Positions 1 through 5,422 of a DNA stretch of 6,986 nucleotides are shown piece after piece. The position numbers and the translations under genes were made by a program. Position 1 is the first letter of the stretch, and every line of letters starts with the position of its first letter. Source of the DNA: CAMBDS01 sp964355675 (GTDB lineage Bacteria; Electryoneota; AABM5-125-24; Hatepunaeales; Hatepunaeaceae); NCBI GenBank assembly GCA_964355675.1, contig CAYHEC010000065.1:1-6986 (forward strand). Direction: 5' to 3'. The notes under the pieces were generated by a model. That model did no database searches, had not been told where the DNA came from, and saw nothing but the letters and a program-made list of their open reading frames with translations.

Positions 1-1
1 A

Positions 2-781
2 ATCTACGGTCTCGGCTGGTTCGCCGATGATCCTGACGGCTCACCGCTCTACGCCCTGAACACTCCCAATGCTGATACCACCCGGATCAACAAATTCAAT
101 CCCCAGACCGGCGAGATGCGGTTTGTCACCACCATTCCTCGTGACAGTACCGGGGCATTTAACAGTGCCTTCATCTGCCGCAACTTCGACCAGTACCAAG
201 GCACAGTACTGATGACAGTGGCGAGCATTTCTCCCAATTCTGGCGGCGATCAGCTAAGGGTCCTCCAACTCCAACCCAACACCGAATGGCTGACGGTGAG
301 TCCTGAAAGAGGCGAAATTCCGTCTGGCGGAGAGGCTGATGTCGAGATCAGGATCAGCACGGAGAGTTGGAATCGGGACTGGGGGTTTGAGGTTGGCGAG
401 TACGAGGGCGAGATCGTCTTCACGCACGACGGGCAGGGCGGGAGAGACATTCTGCCGGTGCATCTGACGGTGGTGGAGCCGAGTGGGGTGGGTGGCGGGG
501 ACGGATACGGAGATCCGTCCTCCTTTGAGCTGTCCGCGCCTTATCCCAATCCCTTCAATTCATCGGCGACAATCGCGTTCGGGCTCGATAAATCGGCCCC
601 TACGCGGTTAGGGATTTACGATTTGCAAGGTCGTTTGGTCGAAGTGCTGGTCAGCGGCCGCCTCTCCGCTGGCCGGCACTCGGTCGTGTGGAACGGAGCG
701 GATCTTCCGGCGGGAGTCTATCTGCTCAGGCTGGAGACAGGGGGAGCCGTCCGCGTGGCTAAAGGAGTGATTATCAAGTGA
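2..781 (+). CDS. Secreted protein, C-terminal part, with Ig-like domain and T9SS/FlgD-like C-terminal sorting domain (5' truncated)
   Basis: The frame is open from the window edge, so 259 residues are seen and the true start lies upstream. Residues 1 to about 90 look like the last blades of a secreted beta-propeller (LYALNTPN, INKFNPQTGEMRFVTTI, YQGTVLMTVASIS). Residues about 96-158 form an Ig-like/BACON-like sandwich of the form WLTVSPERGEIPSGG ... YEGEIVF ... ILPVHLTV. A Gly-rich linker (about 162-172) leads to a C-terminal domain from about 175: FELSAPYPNPFNSS, IYDLQGRLVEVL, AGRHSVVWNG, LPAGVYLLRLETGG, ending in a basic IIK. This last pattern is that of type IX secretion sorting domains and the related FlgD Ig-like domain. 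Such proteins are exported and then released or anchored at the cell surface in Bacteroidota-like bacteria. Whether this organism has a working type IX system cannot be seen here. The substrate or role of the N-terminal part is unknown. An internal ATG at 116 is not a likely start, since coding similarity continues upstream of it. Confidence 0.88.
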   Translation: MYGLGWFADDPDGSPLYALNTPNADTTRINKFNPQTGEMRFVTTIPRDSTGAFNSAFICRNFDQYQGTVLMTVASISPNSGGDQLRVLQLQPNTEWLTVSPERGEIPSGGEADVEIRISTESWNRDWGFEVGEYEGEIVFTHDGQGGRDILPVHLTVVEPSGVGGGDGYGDPSSFELSAPYPNPFNSSATIAFGLDKSAPTRLGIYDLQGRLVEVLVSGRLSAGRHSVVWNGADLPAGVYLLRLETGGAVRVAKGVIIK

Positions 782-801
782 TTTCCCTTATGACGTAATC
801 G

Positions 802-829
802 TGTCGCAGGGTGCGGACACCCTGCGACA
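802..829. repeat. Palindromic repeat, copy 1 (TCGCAGGGTG family)
   Basis: A perfect 12-bp stem, TGTCGCAGGGTG (802-813) and CACCCTGCGACA (818-829), encloses the loop CGGA. It starts 20 bp after the stop codon of the upstream gene. It has no T-run behind it on the + strand, so it is not a standard intrinsic terminator. The whole 28-bp sequence is the exact reverse complement of the copy at 5362-5389, so this copy is inverted relative to the other three. Confidence 0.9.
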
Positions 830-849
830 AAATAGTAACATAAAGCGAT

Positions 850-875
850 GTCGCAAGGTGTCCCCACCTTGCGAC
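850..875. repeat. Palindromic repeat, copy 2 (TCGCAAGGTG variant)
   Basis: An 11-bp perfect stem, GTCGCAAGGTG (850-860) and CACCTTGCGAC (865-875), has loop TCCC. Relative to the other copies, one stem G is A and its partner C is T, so the base pair changed on both arms and the stem stays perfect. Confidence 0.88.
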
Positions 876-908
876 GCAAGCGTTGCTTAAGCAGGATTAT
901 AGAGCGAT

Positions 909-934
909 GTCGCAGGGTGTCCACACCCTGCGAT
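909..934. repeat. Palindromic repeat, copy 3 (TCGCAGGGTG family)
   Basis: The 10-bp stem TCGCAGGGTG (910-919) and CACCCTGCGA (924-933) has loop TCCA and an extra G·T pair at 909/934. It ends 23 bp before the cyclase start codon, so in an mRNA starting upstream it would form a hairpin in the 5' leader close to the ribosome binding site. Confidence 0.88.
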
Positions 935-946
935 ACTGCTATCTTA

Positions 947-953
947 AGAAGGA
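947..953 (+). promoter_or_regulatory. Ribosome binding site of the cyclase-ATPase-TPR gene
   Basis: AGAAGGA precedes the ATG at 957 with only 3 bases between, shorter than usual. It is still the best site. The next Met codon (1020) has GGGGAG just one base away and would cut off residues 1-21, which match the 'IPQFIA...' lead-in normally seen before the first cyclase strand in this family. Confidence 0.6.
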
Positions 954-956
954 TTC

Positions 957-3900
957 ATGAATAACTTAATTCCACAATTCATCGCCGATAATTTTCGCGC
1001 CAAGCAATACTCGGGGAGTATGACCGCTTCTGCGATGTTCATCGACATCTCCGGCTTCACGACGATGACGCGTATTTTAATGGCAAACGGCAAAGAGGGC
1101 GCCGAAGTATTGAATGAGGTGCTGAATGCTGTCTTCGAGCCAGTCATTGCTACGGTTTATAAGCGTGGCGGGTTTATCTCCAGTTTCGAGGGCGACGCTT
1201 TTACTGCGCTGTTTTGTGCTTCTTCCTTGCCGCTCGATTGTTGTTATTCGGCATCTTCGATCATCAGTATTTTCAAAGACGTCGGTCATCAAAAGACCAA
1301 ATTTGGCGAGTTCAATCTCTCTGTGAAGATCGGAATTTCCTACGGTCAGGTCGATTGGGGTATCATAGGTTCTGCTGAGCACAAGACGTGGTTCTTCCGC
1401 GGTGAGGCGATAAAGAGCGCCGTCTTAGCTGAAAAGAACTGTCCTCCCATGCAGATTGCGATTGGACATCGGCTGTATAAAATGGTGTCCGAAGAGATTG
1501 AGGTCGCTCAAATTTGTCGCGGCATTTATCGACTTACCGCTTTCAATGAGATTGAACCAGAACGAAACGGTTTTGTGTTAGATGACATCCCTGAGGAGAT
1601 CGCCGCTTACTTCCTTCCCAAATCAGTGATCTCCTACAATCAGGAAGGCGAGTTTCGTCAGGTCGTTTGTTTGTTTATCTCGTTCGAACGGAACGACCCG
1701 GCTCAAATGGAAGGCGTGCTTGACAAAACGTCAGAATTAGATGGTTACTTCGAGGGACTTAATTTCAGCGACAAGGGAGCTAACTGCCTGGTAATTTTCG
1801 GCGCTCCAGTAACGCACGAGGATGACTCAATTCGTGCCACACGGCTTGCAGAGAACGTACGATTACAATTCGGAGACGGCGTCCGCCTCGCCTTGACTTC
1901 GGGGACAGTATATGCCGGGATCAAAGGAAGTAACCGGCGAGCTATCTACGGCGTTATTGGCGATACAGTAAACCTCGCGGCTCGCTTAATGATGAAGGCA
2001 GGCTGGGGTGAAGTTTGGGTGGACAATTCTATTAGCGACCATCTGCAAAAAGAATTCAATCTTGAATCACTGCCCCTTCAATACCTTAAAGGCTTTGATG
2101 AGAAGTTTTCCGTTCACCGTCTCCTTGCACGAAGAGTAGGTGGAAGAGTATCGCTCTTTGGTGGGGTAATGGAGGGAAGGGACGGAGAATTTAATCAACT
2201 GGTCAAGTTGCTTCAACCTCTCCGCGAAGGTAAGTTTGGCGGAATTGTTACGATATATGGCAATGCCGGAATTGGTAAATCGCGCCTGATCCATGAATTA
2301 TTACAACCTGCGAAGATCAGAACTTTGACGCTCCAGTGCGACTCTATTCTGAAGAAAAGCCTCAACCCCTTCACCTACTTCTTTGCTCATTATTTCGATA
2401 GCGATTCCTGCCCTTCAACTGAGGAGAAAAAGCTAAAGTTTGAAGCAATTTATAAAACAATTATCAAAGAAGTCCTTCATACCTATCCAGCCGGTCTCGA
2501 GCGTCAGAAGGCAGATAACGAACTAAATCGCATCAAATCATTCATCGGTGCGCTGGTTGGAATCGTTTGGGATGGATCGACGTATGAGCAGATAGAACCG
2601 AAGGACAGACCAGCGGTAATGCGGTTTGCCATAAAGGATTTTATCGTGTCGCTATCTCGTCTGGAACCGCTGGTACTGCTGATTGAGGACATCCAATGGC
2701 TTGACGACGAGTCTCTATCGGTCTTCTCGATCCTGACTCGAAATGTCGAGGATTGTCCCATGATTATTCTTGCCTCCGCAAGATTTTACGACGATGGATC
2801 GAAACCTGTGCTAATTGCAGATGAGAAGGTCCTACGCCATGAGATTGTGCTCGGTGAACTTTCCGGCGAGGCCTCCAAAGGAATAATGGCTAATCGACTT
2901 GGCCGCCCGGCGGCGGGAGGATTGGCAGACTACATCTTGAAAAGGACGGAAGGAAATCCCTTCTACACCGAACAATTCTGCCTTTACATGAAGGAAAATG
3001 GACTGATCCAAGTGCGAGATGGAGTCTGTCAATTAGCAGGTAAGCCCATTGATTTACCATCAGGAATAAACGCCATTTTGATGGCAAGAATTGATCGGTT
3101 GTCTCAAGAACTGAAGAAGACAGTCCAAGCGGCATCCGTGTTGGGGCGGGAGTTTCAGGTGCAGGTTCTGGTTCGACTGCTGGATTTATTGGCGCATGCT
3201 GATAGTGAGCGAAGGCAGGGCTCGACGGCGGTCAAGCCCATGCTCGATATGGGTGAGGCCGAGCATATCTGGAGTTTCATGAACGAACTCCGCTACCTCT
3301 TCAGCCATGTCCTGTTGCGCGACGCGGCTTACGAAATGCAATTGAAAGCCCGTTTGCGGACACTGCATAATCTGGCCGGTGATACGATAGTGGAAATCTA
3401 CCCGCAAGAGAAGTCCTACTTCGCCGATGCGGCATATCATTATGATATGGCTGGCAACAGGGAGAAAGCCGCGGATTACTACACTCGCGCCGGTGCGGTG
3501 GAGAAGGAGGCCTACCACTTCAATCTCGCGATACAGCACTTTCAGAGATCTCTGGAACTCAACACTGACATCAAAGGCGAAAAGCATCTCGACACCGCGA
3601 CGTCTTACAGCAATATCGGAAATGTGCTGAGTAACAGGGGAGATTACGAACAAGCCCTTAAATATCATTCTCAAGCGTTGGCGATCAGGTTAGAAATTGT
3701 CAGCGACGACCATCTCGATACCGAACAGAGCTTCCGTGACATTGCCGTGATATACAACCTGCGCGGCGACTACAAAAACGCGCTGGAAAATTATTCGAAA
3801 GCGCTTGACATCTCCCTGAGGATGCAAGGTGAATTAAACCCGGATGCGGCGTGGATTTACAATAACATCGGTGGCATTCACTGGTCGAGAGGTGATTACA

Positions 3901-5111
3901 AGCAGGCGCTGGAATTCTCGCTAAAAGCACTCGAGATCTATAAAGGGTCTGCTGAAGAAGTTAAATTTAACGGCAAACTGACCAGGCGGACGCCCTCGTC
4001 CGCCGATCCAACAAGTACTGCGAAGGGGCGGACGGGGGCGTCCGCCTGGACTAAGGAAGATTCTGAAGCAATCCCTGTCGATAGGCAACTCAACACGGCA
4101 TTGACGTACATCAATATCGGTAGCGCCTACTGGTCGCAGGGCAATTTCGAGTCGGCAATGGTGAATTACCAGACAGCGCTCGATATCCACCTTGGACAAT
4201 TGGGTGACAAGCATCCCACGACCGCCCTTTCATTTATGAACATCGGCAATTCCCATTTATCAAGCGGCGATTACGACCAAGCGCTGGAAAACTATCTCAA
4301 AGCGCTAAACATTTACCTTGCCACCTATGGCGAACGGCATCGAGTAACCGCGGCGGCTTACCTGAATATCGGGGGCGCTTGGTGGTCGAAGGACGATTAC
4401 GACCGGGCGCTGGAATATTTTCAGCGAGCACTCGCCATCAAACTTGAGACATTGGGTGGAAGACACCCCGACGTCGCAAGGTCATACGTGAATTTGGGTA
4501 GCGCCCACCTGTCGAAAGGCGACCACGAGCAAGCCCTTGAGAGTTTCGCAAAATCGCTGGACATCAGGCTGGAAATTTTGGGCGAGCGCCATCCCGATAC
4601 CGCAAGGTCTTACTTCAATCTCGGCAGTGTGTATCGGTCGAAAGAAGAGTACGGCAAGGCAATGGACTACCTCTTGAAATCGCTGAACCTGCGGCTCGAA
4701 CTTCTGGGCGATAAGCATCCTCAGACGTCGCTTTCTTTCGAGGGGGTCATATTTTGCAGCCTTGAGGTGAAAGATTTTGCGAGCGCCTACAATTACTTGA
4801 ATCAGTGGGAGGAAATTTGCCAGAGTCCCAAGCTAACGGCTTATAACTTTGATATTGAAGTATTAAGCGCTAAACTCGCTTTTGCCCAACGGCCAGATGC
4901 ACTGAGCGTTCAGCGAGTGCTCGGTTTACTGACAAACGATATTTCACCGGTGCAAACTGCTGACCTCCACTGGGAGGCGGCGAGGATGCTGAAGGAACTG
5001 GGCTTGAAAGACGACGAACATCGCGCCGAGGCCAATCGTCGCTACCGGGAACTCTACTCGAAGTCTCCGAAGTACGAATATAGGCAGAGGTTCGAGGGAT
5101 CAGTACGATAG
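957..5111 (+). CDS. Class III nucleotidyl cyclase (two catalytic domains) fused to STAND/AAA_16 ATPase and TPR array; ADCY10-like architecture
   Basis: A 1384-residue, apparently cytosolic protein with no signal peptide or membrane segment. Cyclase domain C1 (about 22-175) has FIDISGFT (D30) and FEGDAF (D80), the two metal-binding aspartates, but K153 and L157 where the transition-state Asn and Arg belong. C2 (about 234-390) has VIGDTVNLAARL with N339 and R343, but S242 and A275 replace the two aspartates. One shared active site is inferred, making cAMP or another cyclic nucleotide from an NTP. The ATPase follows: Walker A GNAGIGKS (435-442), Walker B LVLLIEDIQWLDD (572-584), a strand ending in R609, RTEGNPFYTEQ (663-673), a winged-helix-like region (700-745) and FSHVLLRDAAYE (782-793). 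Degenerate TPRs (about 824-870) precede eight 42-residue kinesin-light-chain-like TPRs (881-1257). The third is enlarged by about 41 residues containing a palindromic element. The TPRs probably sense a partner and the ATPase switches the cyclase. Substrate is unproven: G332 lies where base-selective Asp/Thr is usual. The gene stands alone between palindrome-rich spacers. Confidence 0.94.
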   Translation: MNNLIPQFIADNFRAKQYSGSMTASAMFIDISGFTTMTRILMANGKEGAEVLNEVLNAVFEPVIATVYKRGGFISSFEGDAFTALFCASSLPLDCCYSASSIISIFKDVGHQKTKFGEFNLSVKIGISYGQVDWGIIGSAEHKTWFFRGEAIKSAVLAEKNCPPMQIAIGHRLYKMVSEEIEVAQICRGIYRLTAFNEIEPERNGFVLDDIPEEIAAYFLPKSVISYNQEGEFRQVVCLFISFERNDPAQMEGVLDKTSELDGYFEGLNFSDKGANCLVIFGAPVTHEDDSIRATRLAENVRLQFGDGVRLALTSGTVYAGIKGSNRRAIYGVIGDTVNLAARLMMKAGWGEVWVDNSISDHLQKEFNLESLPLQYLKGFDEKFSVHRLLARRVGGRVSLFGGVMEGRDGEFNQLVKLLQPLREGKFGGIVTIYGNAGIGKSRLIHELLQPAKIRTLTLQCDSILKKSLNPFTYFFAHYFDSDSCPSTEEKKLKFEAIYKTIIKEVLHTYPAGLERQKADNELNRIKSFIGALVGIVWDGSTYEQIEPKDRPAVMRFAIKDFIVSLSRLEPLVLLIEDIQWLDDESLSVFSILTRNVEDCPMIILASARFYDDGSKPVLIADEKVLRHEIVLGELSGEASKGIMANRLGRPAAGGLADYILKRTEGNPFYTEQFCLYMKENGLIQVRDGVCQLAGKPIDLPSGINAILMARIDRLSQELKKTVQAASVLGREFQVQVLVRLLDLLAHADSERRQGSTAVKPMLDMGEAEHIWSFMNELRYLFSHVLLRDAAYEMQLKARLRTLHNLAGDTIVEIYPQEKSYFADAAYHYDMAGNREKAADYYTRAGAVEKEAYHFNLAIQHFQRSLELNTDIKGEKHLDTATSYSNIGNVLSNRGDYEQALKYHSQALAIRLEIVSDDHLDTEQSFRDIAVIYNLRGDYKNALENYSKALDISLRMQGELNPDAAWIYNNIGGIHWSRGDYKQALEFSLKALEIYKGSAEEVKFNGKLTRRTPSSADPTSTAKGRTGASAWTKEDSEAIPVDRQLNTALTYINIGSAYWSQGNFESAMVNYQTALDIHLGQLGDKHPTTALSFMNIGNSHLSSGDYDQALENYLKALNIYLATYGERHRVTAAAYLNIGGAWWSKDDYDRALEYFQRALAIKLETLGGRHPDVARSYVNLGSAHLSKGDHEQALESFAKSLDIRLEILGERHPDTARSYFNLGSVYRSKEEYGKAMDYLLKSLNLRLELLGDKHPQTSLSFEGVIFCSLEVKDFASAYNYLNQWEEICQSPKLTAYNFDIEVLSAKLAFAQRPDALSVQRVLGLLTNDISPVQTADLHWEAARMLKELGLKDDEHRAEANRRYRELYSKSPKYEYRQRFEGSVR
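3597..4727 (+). repeat. Kinesin-light-chain-like TPR-coding array, eight units
   Basis: Units begin at residues 881, 923, 965, 1048, 1090, 1132, 1174 and 1216. Each has the pattern [AST]xSYxNIGxxxxSxGDYxQALExYxKALxIxLxxLGxxHPxT. Seven units are exactly 42 residues; the third (965-1047, nucleotides 3849-4097) is 83. The units at 1174 and 1216 are the most alike (both ARSY.NLGS). Residues 1258-1299 look like one more worn unit (FEGVIFCSLEVKDFASAYNYL). Arrays of this kind bind peptides or partner proteins. Confidence 0.85.
3982..4049. repeat. In-gene palindromic element (double hairpin) inserted in frame in the TPR region
   Basis: The outer arms CCAGGCGGACGCCC (3982-3995) and GGGCGTCCGCCTGG (4036-4049) are exact complements. 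Pairing continues inward to give 22 of 23 pairs (3982-4004 with 4027-4049) around a 22-base loop. Each arm also folds on itself: GGCGGACG/CGTCCGCC at 3985-4004 (loop CCCT) and at 4027-4046 (loop GGGG). It encodes residues 1009-1031 (starting TRRTPSSADP, ending KGRTGASAW), which have no TPR character and lie within the roughly 41 residues by which the third TPR is too long. The hexamer CTGAAG occurs on both sides (3952-3957 and 4063-4068), a weak hint of a target duplication. It resembles in principle the protein-coding palindromic elements known from Rickettsia, though the sequence family is not recognised. Confidence 0.85.
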
Positions 5112-5157
5112 AGGTTCAAGGGATCAGTACGTTAGAGGTTCGAAGGATCAGTACGAT
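5086..5157 (+). repeat. Three tandem 24-bp units spanning the cyclase stop codon
   Basis: Units at 5086-5109, 5110-5133 and 5134-5157 follow AGAGGTTC[GA][AG][GA]GGATCAGTACG[AT]T. The first is the end of the cyclase gene, and the TAG stop (5109-5111) bridges units one and two. Because 24 is a multiple of three, all units stay in one frame, reading RFEGSVR-stop, RFKGSVR-stop and RFEGSVR-stop. Upstream, AGTACGAATATAGGC (5071-5085) may be a worn relative of the unit's end. Confidence 0.92.
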
Positions 5158-5220
5158 AGGCGTCCCTGCCTGTCGGCTTATAGCGGCAACTTGCCGCGTA
5201 GGATAAGCGTCCCGCTTGTC
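5155..5220. repeat. Three consecutive hairpins (GATAGGC, GCGGCAA and GATAAGCG stems)
   Basis: Stem one is GATAGGC (5155-5161) with GCCTGTC (5168-5174), including one T·G pair. Stem two is GCGGCAA (5183-5189) with TTGCCGC (5191-5197) around one base. Stem three is GATAAGCG (5202-5209) with CGCTTGTC (5213-5220), again with one T·G pair. Stems one and three are variants of the same GATA[AG]GCGTCCC...TGTC element. Confidence 0.75.
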
Positions 5221-5233
5221 TTCCATCGCGTAG

Positions 5234-5253
5234 GGTCGATTTCCAAATCGACC
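5234..5253. repeat. Palindrome GGTCGATTT/AAATCGACC
   Basis: A perfect 9-bp stem with the two-base loop CC. It is preceded by ATCGCGTAGGG (5225-5235), an 11-mer found again before the next palindrome. Confidence 0.9.
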
Positions 5254-5269
5254 TCTTGCCGAATCGCGT

Positions 5270-5291
5270 AGGGCGGGATTAATCCCGCCCT
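5270..5291. repeat. Perfect loopless palindrome, 11-base arms
   Basis: The arm AGGGCGGGATT (5270-5280) is followed directly by its complement AATCCCGCCCT (5281-5291). The preceding ATCGCGTAGGG (5263-5273) overlaps its left end. Such a sequence could act as a cruciform, a protein-binding site or a bidirectional mRNA end hairpin; none of these can be shown from the sequence. Confidence 0.92.
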
Positions 5292-5300
5292 CCAAGGGCA

Positions 5301-5330
5301 GGGCGAACACGAGGTTCGCCCGTACGGGCG
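5301..5330. repeat. Two overlapping palindromes (GGGCGAAC stem and CGCCCGTACGGGCG)
   Basis: GGGCGAAC (5301-5308) pairs with GTTCGCCC (5314-5321) around ACGAG. The perfect 14-bp palindrome CGCCCGTACGGGCG (5317-5330) shares five bases with the right arm, so the two structures exclude each other in a single strand. Confidence 0.88.
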
Positions 5331-5361
5331 ATGCTTGCCACCGCCCATCAAGAATTCACTT

Positions 5362-5389
5362 TGTCGCAGGGTGTCCGCACCCTGCGACA
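5362..5389. repeat. Palindromic repeat, copy 4 (TCGCAGGGTG family)
   Basis: A 12-bp perfect stem, TGTCGCAGGGTG (5362-5373) and CACCCTGCGACA (5378-5389), has loop TCCG. It is in the same orientation as copies 2 and 3 and is the exact 28-bp reverse complement of copy 1, 4.5 kb away. It ends 33 bp before the start codon of the next gene, a position like that of copy 3 in front of the cyclase gene. Confidence 0.9.
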
Positions 5390-5408
5390 CAGAATCCAAA
5401 ACAACGAT

Positions 5409-5414
5409 AAAGGA
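5409..5414 (+). promoter_or_regulatory. Ribosome binding site of the propeller protein gene
   Basis: AAAGGA lies 8 bases before the ATG at 5423. An in-frame TAA at 5408-5410 excludes any start further upstream, which fixes this ATG as the first possible one. Confidence 0.8.
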
Positions 5415-5422
5415 ACTCAACC

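Larger units (their letters stand above)
842..958 (+). repeat. Imperfect tandem duplication of about 59 bp containing hairpin plus CTTAAG/AGGATT tail
   Basis: Unit A (842-900) and unit B (901 to about 958) align over their whole length. Both open with A[AG]AGCGATGTCGCA, continue through the palindrome with the loop TCC[CA], and end with CTTAAG[CA]AGGATT (886-898 and 943-955). Unit B has lost about two bases in the middle and runs into the ATG of the cyclase gene, so its AAGGATT is the ribosome binding region of that gene. Unit A holds the corresponding CAGGATT without a start codon in the same place. A local duplication of the leader together with its hairpin is the simplest explanation. Confidence 0.75.
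5112..5422. other. Gene-free spacer made almost entirely of repeats
   Basis: No plausible coding region was found in these 311 bp. From left to right they hold two units of the 24-bp tandem repeat, a dense series of palindromes (5155-5330), about 30 bp of plain sequence, a fourth copy of the TCGCAGGGTG hairpin (5362-5389), and the ribosome binding site of the next gene. No stem is followed by a clear T-run, so no intrinsic terminator can be called. No convincing -35/-10 pair was found either. Confidence 0.75.

Noticed and set aside
802..829. Intrinsic terminator of the first gene
   Set aside because: The stem is strong but followed by AAAATAG on the + strand, not by a T-run, and the same element occurs in front of genes. 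A role in mRNA 3' end protection is possible but not shown.
836..903. Promoter for the cyclase gene (TAACAT at 836, TATAGA at 898)
   Set aside because: Neither -10-like hexamer has a convincing -35 at 16-18 bp, and the promoter consensus of this lineage is unknown (Bacteroidota-type promoters differ from the E. coli model).
957..2150. Pycsar or CBASS defence operon
   Set aside because: The class III cyclase fold alone is not enough. The two-domain C1-C2 layout with ATPase and TPR is not that of PycC, and no effector gene lies within the window.
3186..3674. 162-codon open frame on the minus strand
   Set aside because: It lies wholly inside the cyclase gene opposite its ATPase end and first TPRs. 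The + strand has clear domain motifs here, and the minus-strand product shows no recognisable domain.
3950..4070. Complete insertion sequence in the TPR region
   Set aside because: The extra DNA is only about 120 bp, codes for no transposase, and the flanking CTGAAG repeat is too short to be decisive. A small palindromic element fits better.
3921..4214. 97-codon minus-strand frame across the in-gene palindrome
   Set aside because: The palindrome is open in all frames, which makes shadow frames longer here. No independent evidence of a gene.
957..5111. Frameshift or gene break in the long cyclase gene
   Set aside because: All domains from C1 to the last TPR follow in one frame without a stop. 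The only disturbance is the in-frame extension of the third TPR.
5155..5389. CRISPR array
   Set aside because: The palindromes differ from each other, spacing is irregular, and no constant repeat of 24-40 bp alternates with spacers. The 24-bp tandem repeat at 5086 has no spacers at all.
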